In this document: piece by piece, positions 46,301 through 55,195 of the stretch
Numbering within the stretch: position 1 is the stretch's first letter
Layout of the letters: each line of letters starts with the position of its first letter
Source: JAYZQT01 sp036136335
GTDB lineage: Bacteria; Pseudomonadota; Alphaproteobacteria; MPNO01; UBA830
Reading direction: 5' to 3'
Length of the DNA stretch: 64,000 bases
Assembly: GCA_036136335.1 (NCBI GenBank)
Contig: JAYZQT010000006.1
Coordinates: 1 to 64,000 of the forward strand
Notes under the pieces: model-generated
Seen by the model: the letters and a program-made list of their open reading frames with translations, nothing else
Told to the model about the DNA's origin: nothing
Database searches by the model: none
Translations under genes and position numbers: made by a program

Positions 46301-48328
46301 TTATGTGCGGTTCGCCTCTTTAGACTCTGCACGCTGCGCTATGATTTGATCAGCAACGCGACCGGAAAGCTCTTGCAAATGGTCGAATTGGGCAGAGTAG
46401 GTTCCCACTCCCTGTGTTAATGACCGAAGTTCGATGATTAGATCGTGAATTTCGGTCTCCGGCATGTTGGCAAACAGTGAATCCCAGCCGGCCCAACCGG
46501 TCCTAGCCTCAAACCCGAGTATTTGCCCACGTCGGCCACTTACTAGCCCATGTACCTTGTTGGTGTATTCGGACGGGACGTCGATACCTACTTTTGCAAT
46601 TGGCTCCAGCAACACCGGGGCACATTTTGGCATGCCTTCACTCATTGCGAGGCGGGCGGCCAATTTGAATGACATTTCATTACTATCAACCGCATGAAAC
46701 TGGCCATCGGTAAGGGTCACTGAAAAATCAACCACGGGAAAGCCGAGTGGTCCTTCTGCAGCAAATTCTTTTACACCCGCCTCAACTGCGGGAATATATT
46801 GTTTTGGGACTGCGCCCCCAACGATCCGATTAGCGAATTTAATACCCGCACCGCGTGGGCGAGGTTCAATTTCGACGTGAACGTCACCGAACATTCCATG
46901 ACCACCAGTTTGGCGCTTAAACCGCCCGTGCTGGGTGACAGTTTTCTTGATCGTTTCTTTGTAGGGAACATTGGGTCTAGCTGAACTAGTCGCAACGTTG
47001 TACTTATCCTTAAGTTTTTCAAGAGCAACCTGCAGATGTATATCGCCTTGTCCGGAAAGGACCAGTTGATGCGTATCGTCATTCTGACGAAATTCCAACG
47101 AAGGGTCCTCTTCTTGGAGTCGTTGTAATCCCGTCGAAAGCTTGACTTCATCGCTCCGATTTTCGGGAGTGATAGCGAGTGAATAAACAGGATTTAATGT
47201 TTCGGGCCACTTCGACCGATCCGGTTCGGCCCCGGATTCAGTAAGAACATCTCCAGTGCGCACCCCATCCATTCGGCCTAGACCAACAACATCGCCTGCT
47301 ACGGCCTTGGTGATTTTTTCGACATTTGCACCCATAAGCCTGTGCAACCCGCCAATTCGTATGCCACCAAGAGTTTGTCCCTCCCTAATTTCCCCAGACC
47401 ACACCCGGGCAAGAGAAACCTTTCCGCTATGCTGCGCATGATAGGTTTTGAACACCTGGGCCGTGGGTTCGGCGTCGAACGAGAAGCCAAGACTTTCAGC
47501 TCGAACGATGGGTTGCGGAGCCTCATGGCGAAGGGCTTTCAGCACCCGACGAATACCATGATTTTTTTCTGCCGACCCAAAATAGACAGGTACTAATTGG
47601 CCATTCTGCATAGCCTCAGCCGCTTTGACGTAAACTTCATCAACTTCAGGAAGCTCGTCTTCCAGCAGTTTCTCTAGAATCGTGTCATCGAAATCAGCAA
47701 GGATTTCAAGCATCTCACCGCGCGCAATTTCGACCTCGTCAGAGAGACCCTGCGGGAATTCAATCTCAGTGGATTCTGCGCCATCAACGTACTTGTAGGC
47801 CCGTCGACTAATTAAATCGATGTATCCCGAAACAGCCTCACCATCAGTAATTGGGTATTCACGCAACAGAAGTGGCTTTGAAGACACTGTGCGGATTGCG
47901 GCTACCACATCGGGGATTTGCGCTGTTAACGTATCAACCTTGTTAATAAAGATCATACGCGGTGTCTCGCGGCTTTCGAGCGCTTTAAATATAGGCGACA
48001 GTGTCGTAGCGCGATCGACGGTTGGCTCAACAACAAAAACCGCCATGTCAGCCACATTCATTGCATTCAGATACTCCTGCATGAGTTCTATCGAGCCGGT
48101 ACAGTCTATGAGATTCCATTTTTCCCCCAGATAGTCGAGAGCGCCGGAAGAAATTTCGGTGCTCATCTGCCGCGAGCGTGCTTCGTTTGATGCATCTCCA
48201 ACAGTATTGCCATCTTTGACTGTTCCCCTACGAGGTATAGCGCCCGCCGTAAATAACAGACTTTCCAAAAGGGTCGTTTTGCCCCCGAGGTAAGGCCCGA
48301 CGAGGGCAGCACAGCGTGAACCGCTCAT
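46301..48328 (-). CDS. Elongation factor G-like protein with altered GTPase motifs
   Basis: 675 residues after GGGAGGA. The order of domains is that of EF-G: G domain, domain II, III, the domain IV region (RQTGGHGMFGDVHVEIEPRPRG) and a C-terminal domain V. But the G1 loop is GPYLGGKTTL (11-20) instead of AHVDHGKT, and the G3 motif is DCTGS (75-79) instead of DTPGH, so the catalytic histidine is a serine; NKVD (129-132) is intact. It is the EF-G-like paralogue found in many bacteria rather than the true translocase, whose gene is normally in the str operon. Its role, in ribosome recycling or stress, is unsettled. Confidence 0.9.
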   Translation of the reverse strand: MSGSRCAALVGPYLGGKTTLLESLLFTAGAIPRRGTVKDGNTVGDASNEARSRQMSTEISSGALDYLGEKWNLIDCTGSIELMQEYLNAMNVADMAVFVVEPTVDRATTLSPIFKALESRETPRMIFINKVDTLTAQIPDVVAAIRTVSSKPLLLREYPITDGEAVSGYIDLISRRAYKYVDGAESTEIEFPQGLSDEVEIARGEMLEILADFDDTILEKLLEDELPEVDEVYVKAAEAMQNGQLVPVYFGSAEKNHGIRRVLKALRHEAPQPIVRAESLGFSFDAEPTAQVFKTYHAQHSGKVSLARVWSGEIREGQTLGGIRIGGLHRLMGANVEKITKAVAGDVVGLGRMDGVRTGDVLTESGAEPDRSKWPETLNPVYSLAITPENRSDEVKLSTGLQRLQEEDPSLEFRQNDDTHQLVLSGQGDIHLQVALEKLKDKYNVATSSARPNVPYKETIKKTVTQHGRFKRQTGGHGMFGDVHVEIEPRPRGAGIKFANRIVGGAVPKQYIPAVEAGVKEFAAEGPLGFPVVDFSVTLTDGQFHAVDSNEMSFKLAARLAMSEGMPKCAPVLLEPIAKVGIDVPSEYTNKVHGLVSGRRGQILGFEARTGWAGWDSLFANMPETEIHDLIIELRSLTQGVGTYSAQFDHLQELSGRVADQIIAQRAESKEANRT

Positions 48329-48727
48329 ATATTCCTCCCATAAGCCGACGATCCTTTTGTTGATCTAACGGCGCCACTCGCGACACCTCTTTGATAGACC
48401 GTCGGACGGCTAGTGTTTCAGAACTCTATTGTGGCCTGCCAAAAGTGGTTTGTGCAAGGGTTAGAGCGCACATTGGGCACACGATCATTATAAATGTCAT
48501 TAAAATAAGTCTTGCGGTGGCGGTTTTACTGACTCCCCGCAAAGGTAGAAAAGCTCCTAGGGTGTGCACGCGAAGGCAGCAACACCATTACGCCGATTGC
48601 TCCTTGTTTTTGGAACCATCTATATGATCAAGTCGATTGGAAGCGAGATGTATTGTTTTTAATTTGCACAAATGAAGCATTGAGGAACCAAACTTCAAGG
48701 CATAGGAGATAGGCCAATCTATCCTTG
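48329..48727. other. Gap between EF-G-like gene and aminotransferase gene
   Basis: 399 bases. Besides the EF-G-like ribosome site (GGGAGGA close to 48335) it holds no convincing open frame, hairpin or tRNA. It should contain the promoter of the EF-G-like gene. Confidence 0.5.
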
Positions 48728-49930
48728 CTAAGTTAACGCACCGCAGGCCCGCTGGATGCGACGACAGGCCTCTTCCAAAAGGTCAAGAGATGCCGCATAT
48801 GAGATCCGGAAATGGGGTTCCAACCCAAACGCCGCGCCTGGCACCACCGCCACACCCTCCCGCTCCAATAAGTAAGTGCAGAAGTCCGAATCGTTTTGAA
48901 TTGTCACTCCAGCAGAAGTCGTTTTACCAATGACACCGGCGCACGACGGATACACGTAAAAAGCGCCTTCTGGCGTTAGACAGGTAATACCATCTGCCTC
49001 GTTGAGCATGCAAACGACCAAATCGCGACGTTCTCGGAAGAGCTCATTGTGGGGTGCAATAAAGTCCTGAGGCCCGTCCAGTGCTTCTATCGCAGCGGCC
49101 TGACTGATCGACGAAGTGTGAGTTGAAGATTGGGACTGAACCACGGTCATTGCTTTGATAAGTTCTGCAGGGCCAGCACCGTATCCAAGCCGCCACCCGG
49201 TCATGGCGTATGCCTTTGATACCCCGTTAAGGGTAATCGTGCGACTCATCAGTCTGTTTTCAACCTCCGCGGGAGTCGCAAATTCAAACCCGTCATAAAC
49301 AATATGTTCGTACATGTCGTCGGTCATCACCCAAACATTCTCATGGCGCATCAAAACCCGTGTGAGTTCCACAAGCTCGGTGCGTGTGTACGCTGCTCCG
49401 GTTGGATTGCTTGGAGAGTTCAACAAAACCCACTTGGTTTTGGGCGTGATGGACGATTCCAGATCCGCCGGTGTGATCTTGAAGTTGTTCTTTTCCAACC
49501 CAACAACGTATACTGGCGTGCCCTCTGCAAGCAGCACCATATCGGGATAGGAAACCCAGTAGGGCGCGGGCACGACAACCTCGTCCCCTGGATTCAACGT
49601 AGCCATGAAAGCGTTATAAATGACCTGTTTGCCACCACAGCTTACGATCACCTGCTCCGGTGTGTATTCAAGGTCGTTATCACGCTTGAACTTATCGCAA
49701 ATTGCTTGCCGCAGTTCCAATGTGCCTGGGATGGGTGTATATTTTGTCTGACCGTCGTCAATTGCCCTCTTTGCGGCAGCGGTAACATTTATCGGCGTGT
49801 CAAAGTCTGGTTCACCCGCACCAAGCCCAATTATATCTCGGCCGGCGCGTTTCAGTTCAGCGACTTGCCCCGTCAGAACGTTGGTGGGTGATGGTTTGAT
49901 CCGGGACAGACGCTGCGCGATAATCGACAT
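48728..49930 (-). CDS. Pyridoxal phosphate-dependent aspartate/aromatic aminotransferase
   Basis: 400 residues, class I aminotransferase of the alphaproteobacterial AspC/AatA type. Signatures: GAGEPDFDTP near the N-terminus (substrate loop), SNPTGAAYTRTEL, the PLP lysine in LNGVSKAYAMTGWRLGYGAGP, and the substrate arginine in EPHFRISYAAS. It moves the amino group between aspartate (or an aromatic amino acid or prephenate) and 2-oxoglutarate in the cytoplasm. Single gene, divergent from uvrB. Confidence 0.93.
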   Translation of the reverse strand: MSIIAQRLSRIKPSPTNVLTGQVAELKRAGRDIIGLGAGEPDFDTPINVTAAAKRAIDDGQTKYTPIPGTLELRQAICDKFKRDNDLEYTPEQVIVSCGGKQVIYNAFMATLNPGDEVVVPAPYWVSYPDMVLLAEGTPVYVVGLEKNNFKITPADLESSITPKTKWVLLNSPSNPTGAAYTRTELVELTRVLMRHENVWVMTDDMYEHIVYDGFEFATPAEVENRLMSRTITLNGVSKAYAMTGWRLGYGAGPAELIKAMTVVQSQSSTHTSSISQAAAIEALDGPQDFIAPHNELFRERRDLVVCMLNEADGITCLTPEGAFYVYPSCAGVIGKTTSAGVTIQNDSDFCTYLLEREGVAVVPGAAFGLEPHFRISYAASLDLLEEACRRIQRACGALT

Positions 49931-50307
49931 TAAGCTTTGAACCTTTCTTCAAGATAACTAGCGCAGAAAACTAAGCCTAGGGCTAGGAACAGGCAACCGG
50001 AGACCTCACAGCTCACAATATCTTATACAGAAGCAGCCTGTTCACCCGGTGTGCTGTCATAAGTTGTAGGGGATTCCAGTTTTTTGTTAACCTCACCCAA
50101 CGAAAATAATATTACCATATTTTTTGCTTCCCACGAAAATCACATTCGGATGATTGGCGCCATTGTTTGGAATTTTGTACCTTGACCTCTTGACGTTCCC
50201 AACCTTTGATCTCAGACGAAATCCAATTCCTGCGCAAAGTCTTCCACATTCGGAATTATAATGCATAAACTGGAATTTACCGACCAGCCACGCCATATTA
50301 AGTAAGC
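49931..50307. other. Divergent gap between aminotransferase gene and uvrB
   Basis: 377 bases. Two TTGAC hexamers lie near 50180-50195 and an AT-rich AATTATAATGCATA stretch near 50251; they are candidate promoter elements for uvrB. I looked for the alphaproteobacterial LexA box (GTTC, seven bases, GTTC) and did not find a good one. Confidence 0.45.
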
Positions 50308-52434
50308 ATGAGCCAGCCCATCTCCGAACATTCCAGCCTGTCTAGGCCGGACGATCACATCCCGTTCAAGGTCATCTCCGACTTTATACCGTCAGGCGAT
50401 CAGCCGCAGGCAATCGCGAGCTTACTCGAGGGTATCCGTAATAATGAACTGAATCAGGTTTTGCTCGGGGTCACGGGCTCTGGCAAAACCTTTACCATGG
50501 CACATGTAATCGAAAACATTGGTCGCCCAACCATCGTACTGGCCCCCAACAAGACACTCGCCGCGCAGCTGTATGGAGAAATGAAGACATTCTTTCCAAA
50601 CAATGCTGTTGAATATTTTGTCTCTTATTACGATTACTACCAGCCCGAAGCCTATGTCCCACGCTCAGACACCTATATCGAAAAAGACGCATCCATCAAT
50701 GAGCAGATCGACCGAATGCGCCACTCCGCTACCCGGGCGCTGCTTGAGCGACGTGATGTATTGATAGTCGCTAGTGTATCCTGCATCTACGGAATTGGCT
50801 CATTGGAATCATACCAGGCGATGACAATTTCGCTCAAGGTTGGCGAGGTTGTTCAGATTACGGATTTGCTTAGAAAACTCGTCGCACTGCAATACCGGCG
50901 GAACGATCAAAATTTTATTCGAGGAGCGTTCCGTGTGCGCGGAGATACTGTGGAAATCTTTCCCGCACATTACGAAGACCGTGCCTGGAGGCTTTCGTTC
51001 TTCGGCGATCAAATAGAAGAAGTGTGCGAGTTCGATCCCTTAACAGGACGACGGGCAGGAAAGATGGAAGGCATTACCATCTACGCCAACAGCCATTACG
51101 TAACACCCCGGCCCACTGTCCTTCAGGCAATTGATCAGATTAAAGAAGAACTGAAAGAAAGGCTGGCGTGGTTTGAGACCAACAACAAGCTTTTGGAGGC
51201 ACAGCGCCTCGAGCAAAGGACCAATTTTGATCTTGAAATGCTGGAAACTACCGGACATTGCTCAGGTATCGAAAACTATTCGCGATACCTGACTGGTCGA
51301 GCCGCCGGAGAGCCGCCGCCGACCCTGTTCGAATACATCCCTGATGACGCGCTTCTGATTGTAGACGAGTGTCACGTAACCGTGCCGCAGATCGGCGGCA
51401 TGTTTCGCGGTGACTTCAAACGCAAATCAACCTTATCGGAATTTGGTTTCCGGCTACCCTCTTGCGTCGACAACCGACCGTTAAAATTTGAAGAATGGAA
51501 CGCTATGCGGCCACAAACCATATACGTTTCAGCGACCCCCGGCCCGTGGGAATTGGAACGGACCGGTGGTGTGTTTATCGAGCAAGTTATCCGCCCCACC
51601 GGACTCATCGATCCCGTCTGTCTGGTTAGACCTGTCGAAAACCAGGTCGACGATCTTCTATTTGAATGCCGTGAATGCGCTGCCAAGAGCCAACGTGTGC
51701 TCGTGACAACCTTAACAAAACGAATGGCCGAAGACCTGACCGAATACATGCAGGAAGCAGGAATAAAGGTACGTTACCTGCATTCAGACATAGATACACT
51801 GGAACGGATAGAAATCATTCGGGATCTGCGACTTGGGGCATTTGACGTACTGGTCGGAATCAACCTGCTTCGCGAGGGCTTGGATATCCCGGAATGCGCA
51901 TTAATGGCCATTCTTGATGCGGACAAAGAAGGATTTCTTCGGTCCCGAACATCTTTAATTCAGACCATCGGCCGTGCCGCCCGTAATGTGGAAGGCCGAG
52001 TAATTTTATATGCCGACAAAATCACGGACTCTCTGGAATACGCTATCGATGAAACTAACCGGCGACGTGAAAAACAAAATAATTACAACATAGCGAATGG
52101 GATAACCCCGGAAAGTGTTCAAAAGGCCATCACGGACATCCTTGAAAGCGTCTATTCTCAAGATTCGTTCACCGTGGAAACCGAGGATGATGAACACGAG
52201 CATCTGGTAGGTCATAATCTACAAACCTATCTGAAAGACCTCGATCGGCGCATGCACAATGCCGCAGCAAATCTGGAGTTTGAAGAAGCTGCTGGGTTAC
52301 GTGACGAAATTCGGCGGCTCGAGCACCTGGAACTAGGCGTACCTGCGGGTCCCCGCCGCCTGCAGGCGAGAATCGACGCCGCAAAACGCTCCGGACGAAA
52401 CCGCAAGCCGGGAAGGAAAAATTCGCGATTTTGA
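50308..52434 (+). CDS. uvrB: Excinuclease ABC subunit UvrB
   Basis: 708 residues. Walker A is GVTGSGKT (54-61), the beta-hairpin that grips damaged DNA is YFVSYYDYYQPEAYVPRSD, the DEAD-like motif is VDECHV, and the helicase motif VI region is QTIGRAARNVEGRV. The C-terminal UVR domain, which binds UvrC, is LDRRMHNAAANLEFEEAAGLRDEIRRLE. UvrB verifies damage and hands it to UvrC. The start follows a weak site (TAAGTAAGC). The last 30 residues are basic. Confidence 0.97.
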   Translation: MSQPISEHSSLSRPDDHIPFKVISDFIPSGDQPQAIASLLEGIRNNELNQVLLGVTGSGKTFTMAHVIENIGRPTIVLAPNKTLAAQLYGEMKTFFPNNAVEYFVSYYDYYQPEAYVPRSDTYIEKDASINEQIDRMRHSATRALLERRDVLIVASVSCIYGIGSLESYQAMTISLKVGEVVQITDLLRKLVALQYRRNDQNFIRGAFRVRGDTVEIFPAHYEDRAWRLSFFGDQIEEVCEFDPLTGRRAGKMEGITIYANSHYVTPRPTVLQAIDQIKEELKERLAWFETNNKLLEAQRLEQRTNFDLEMLETTGHCSGIENYSRYLTGRAAGEPPPTLFEYIPDDALLIVDECHVTVPQIGGMFRGDFKRKSTLSEFGFRLPSCVDNRPLKFEEWNAMRPQTIYVSATPGPWELERTGGVFIEQVIRPTGLIDPVCLVRPVENQVDDLLFECRECAAKSQRVLVTTLTKRMAEDLTEYMQEAGIKVRYLHSDIDTLERIEIIRDLRLGAFDVLVGINLLREGLDIPECALMAILDADKEGFLRSRTSLIQTIGRAARNVEGRVILYADKITDSLEYAIDETNRRREKQNNYNIANGITPESVQKAITDILESVYSQDSFTVETEDDEHEHLVGHNLQTYLKDLDRRMHNAAANLEFEEAAGLRDEIRRLEHLELGVPAGPRRLQARIDAAKRSGRNRKPGRKNSRF

Positions 52435-52635
52435 CAACGGAACGCAGCGCAAAATTTCGGTCAACATGTCTCACCACCGCGGGAGCTTTTCTTTGCGACG
52501 GGACATCCGTGGGAATGGCTGGTAACAATATTCTTTAGTCAGGTCCAATACTTGTTAGCCGGGGTCGGTGCGTGTTACCAAACAGGACAATTTGATCATT
52601 GACCCTAGCTAAAATCCGCGAATCCCGCCTGTAAA

Positions 52636-53601
52636 ATGGAATTATTTTTGATACCCGGTTTTGTTCTTCTCCTGTTGGGGGGAGAGGCCTCTGTGCGAGG
52701 TTCCGTAGCCCTAGCGCAACGCCTTGGTGTCTCACCCTTTATCGTTGGTCTTACGATTGTAGGGTTTGGGACCTCCCTTCCTGAGATGTTTGTCAGCGTT
52801 GATGCCGTCCTTTCTGGCCACCCGGGACTGGCCGTTGGAAACGTGATCGGCAGTAATATAGCGAACCTACTTCTCATCCTCGGTGCGGCTTCTCTTCTCG
52901 CGCCGATTGCAGTCAATCCGTCTACGGTCCGGCTTGACACCTTCGCGATGGCATTAGCCACGCTGATTTTTATCGGTTTTGGGATAACCGGTGGCTTCAC
53001 CGTATCACTTGGCATACTGTTGCTCGTGTTTCTAACAACCTATATCGGCTTCACCATATGGCATGGTGAAAAGAGCGATGGTCCTGCCGGGCTTCCGCAT
53101 GAGGAAACAGTCGACCGGGACCGGAACTCGTCTCGAATAATCAGCATAGTCACCATCATTGCTTTTGGTCTTTGTGCAGTCGCCGTAGGTGCGGAATTTC
53201 TGGTTCTTGGCGCAACCGAATTAGCCATGGGACTAGGCGTCCCGGACGAGGTTATTGGACTTACGGTGATTGCAATCGGTACGTCGCTTCCGGAGCTGGC
53301 AACGGCAACTGTAGCTGCGTACAGGGGTCAATCCGAAATCTGCGTGGGTAATGTTCTGGGAAGCAATATTTTCAATCTATTTGGCATTACGGGTGTCGCT
53401 TCTTTACTGACGCCGACGCTGGGGTTTTCTGACAGAATCATAAACTTTGACCTCTTGGTGTTACTGGCAGCAACCATGATTTTGGTTTTTTTCTTTATCA
53501 CGGGCCGGAGGATATTTCGCCTACCTGGCTTCGTGTTTCTCTGCATGTATTGCGCTTATGTGTTCGCACATTATACGGGTGTTGCCAGTGCCGTGTATTA
53601 A
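52636..53601 (+). CDS. Calcium/sodium antiporter (CaCA family)
   Basis: 321 residues, hydrophobic throughout, with the two inverted alpha-repeats of YrbG-type exchangers: GFGTSLPEMFVS with GNVIGSNIANLLLILG in the first half, and AIGTSLPELATA with GNVLGSNIFNLFGITG in the second. The acidic residues of the GTSLPE motifs bind the cation. A short hydrophilic loop (KSDGPAGLPHEETVDRDRNSS) joins the halves. It exchanges sodium or protons for calcium across the inner membrane. Single gene between uvrB and the SDR gene. Confidence 0.93.
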   Translation: MELFLIPGFVLLLLGGEASVRGSVALAQRLGVSPFIVGLTIVGFGTSLPEMFVSVDAVLSGHPGLAVGNVIGSNIANLLLILGAASLLAPIAVNPSTVRLDTFAMALATLIFIGFGITGGFTVSLGILLLVFLTTYIGFTIWHGEKSDGPAGLPHEETVDRDRNSSRIISIVTIIAFGLCAVAVGAEFLVLGATELAMGLGVPDEVIGLTVIAIGTSLPELATATVAAYRGQSEICVGNVLGSNIFNLFGITGVASLLTPTLGFSDRIINFDLLVLLAATMILVFFFITGRRIFRLPGFVFLCMYCAYVFAHYTGVASAVY

Positions 53602-53655
53602 AATTAAAAAAACCGGCGGCTTGAATACGAAGCAGAGTTGGCGCATTTTCTGCTC

Positions 53656-54420
53656 ATGGATACTTATCGGCATGCCCTCATCACCGGCGGCGGGCGCCGC
53701 ATTGGCGCAGCGATTACGACCGGGCTCGCGCGCGATGGCTTTACGGTAGGAATTCATTACCATACTTCCTCCAAGGCGGCAGATACCCTGTGCGGGCAAC
53801 TCCAAGATGAAGGGGCTAACGCCTACAAGCTCCAGGCCGATCTTACTGATTTTGGTGCAGTCGACTCACTTGTCGATCAGGCAATAAAAACCGGTGGTCC
53901 ACTAACTTGTTTGATTAACAACGCGTCTGTGTTTGAACGCGACGATGCAAAATCAGTTTCCAGAAAAACTTGGGACATTCACATGGACGTGAATCTGTGG
54001 GCGCCAGTACGCCTTTCTCAGGCCTTTGCTTCTGCATTACACGATGACCAATCCGGCAACATCGTTAATATTGTTGACCAGCGTGTTGTCAGCGTGCCAC
54101 CAGATTTTTTCTCTTATACGATCAGCAAAGGGGCTATGTGGACAATGACTCAAAGCCTCGCGCTTGCGATGGCGCCCCGGATCCGCGTCAATGCGATTGG
54201 ACCGGGACCAACGCTACCAAGCCCCCGGCAAACCATAGAACAATTCCGGGAACAAGCATTGCGTATGCCTCTGGGTGCCGGCCCCACGCCAGAAGAAATT
54301 TCGGACGGAGTTCGCTATATCCTATCTGCGCACTCATTGACCGGTCAGTTGATCACTCTTGATGGTGGACAACATCTGGGCTGGGATTTTCCGGACCAAA
54401 ATGCGCCGCGGATTGAATAA
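53656..54420 (+). CDS. Short-chain dehydrogenase/reductase (pteridine reductase-like)
   Basis: 254 residues from the ATG giving MDTYRHALITGGG; a TTG at 53638 adds six residues. The dinucleotide site is TGGGRRIGAAI, then NNASVFERD, and the catalytic YTISKGAMW (Y-x3-K). The C-terminal LDGGQHLGW is standard. Adjacent folB, whose ATG overlaps this gene's stop (TAATG), suggests a reductase acting on a pterin (FolM-like) in folate or tetrahydromonapterin synthesis (inference). The family itself is certain. Confidence 0.88.
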   Translation: MDTYRHALITGGGRRIGAAITTGLARDGFTVGIHYHTSSKAADTLCGQLQDEGANAYKLQADLTDFGAVDSLVDQAIKTGGPLTCLINNASVFERDDAKSVSRKTWDIHMDVNLWAPVRLSQAFASALHDDQSGNIVNIVDQRVVSVPPDFFSYTISKGAMWTMTQSLALAMAPRIRVNAIGPGPTLPSPRQTIEQFREQALRMPLGAGPTPEEISDGVRYILSAHSLTGQLITLDGGQHLGWDFPDQNAPRIE

Positions 54421-54869
54421 TGAATAAAAATACAGCCAACAAACAACAATTAAAGACGGCTATCGAGCCATTGCCCCACCCCACCAAGGGCCAGTCTGCC
54501 CGGCTAACACGCCGAGTATTTATCAATGACCTTGTTTTGGATTGTCTGATCGGAGTGCATCGGCACGAAAGGGACGGGACTCAACGAGTTAGGATCAATC
54601 TAGAATTGACGGTCGTCGAAAGTTCGCTGCCTATCGACGACAGGCTTGAAAACGTTCTCTGCTACGAAGATCTAATTGAGAAGGTCCGCAAACTAGTTGC
54701 TATGGAACACGTAAGTCTTGTGGAAACACTTGCCCAGCGCCTCGCCAATCTGTGCCTTTTTACTTCCGAAGTCAAAAGAGTGAAAGTACGGGTAGAAAAA
54801 CTTGATGTATTCGCGGATGCGGTTAGCGTCGGGGTAGAGATAGTTCGATGTAGTGACAGGCCCTCATAA
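54420..54869 (+). CDS. folB: Dihydroneopterin aldolase FolB
   Basis: 149 residues with a 30-residue N-terminal lead. The conserved core is RVFINDLVLDCLIGVHRHERDGTQRVRINLEL, with the catalytic glutamate and lysine regions in LVETLAQRLANLCLFTSEVKRVKVRVEKLDVF. The enzyme cleaves 7,8-dihydroneopterin to 6-hydroxymethyldihydropterin in folate synthesis. The start overlaps the stop of the SDR gene (TAATG), so the two are translationally coupled. Confidence 0.9.
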   Translation: MNKNTANKQQLKTAIEPLPHPTKGQSARLTRRVFINDLVLDCLIGVHRHERDGTQRVRINLELTVVESSLPIDDRLENVLCYEDLIEKVRKLVAMEHVSLVETLAQRLANLCLFTSEVKRVKVRVEKLDVFADAVSVGVEIVRCSDRPS

Positions 54870-55195
54870 GTTTGTGAACTTCTTTCCTGCGCTTGTGGAT
54901 TTTAGTATTTACAGCCGGCTCCAGCAGTCATGCCCTACATATTTAAAGCCATTACCAATTCATTGCATAATGTTGGTTATTCGTAACATTAATTTAAGAT
55001 TTCTCCATTTAGGCCAAATATTGAAATGTCCGTATCGCGTGTTACACCATTTTTCAGTCCGCTTTAAATGCGATTAAGTGCCCTTGTGGACAGGTTCATC
55101 CAAAGAACCCTGGATAAGCGGAGCACCAAATAAATGGGTGCGCACTACCGAAGGATAGAACACTTATTAATCGACACCAATTATGAGTATGATTA
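54870..55195. other. AT-rich gap ahead of uvrC
   Basis: 326 bases. It contains an inverted repeat TAATGTT...AACATTA at about 54967-54990 with a TTCG centre, and GGTTC-seven bases-GAACC at 55093-55109, either of which could be an operator or a small hairpin. No gene is seen. Confidence 0.5.

Noticed and set aside
50041..50307. LexA (SOS) box ahead of uvrB
   Set aside because: No GTTC-seven bases-GTTC direct repeat was found; GTTC at 50195 is not followed by a second copy at the right distance.
55093..55109. GGTTC-seven bases-GAACC ahead of uvrC as a LexA box
   Set aside because: It is an inverted, not a direct, repeat; the alphaproteobacterial LexA site is a direct repeat. It may only be a small hairpin.
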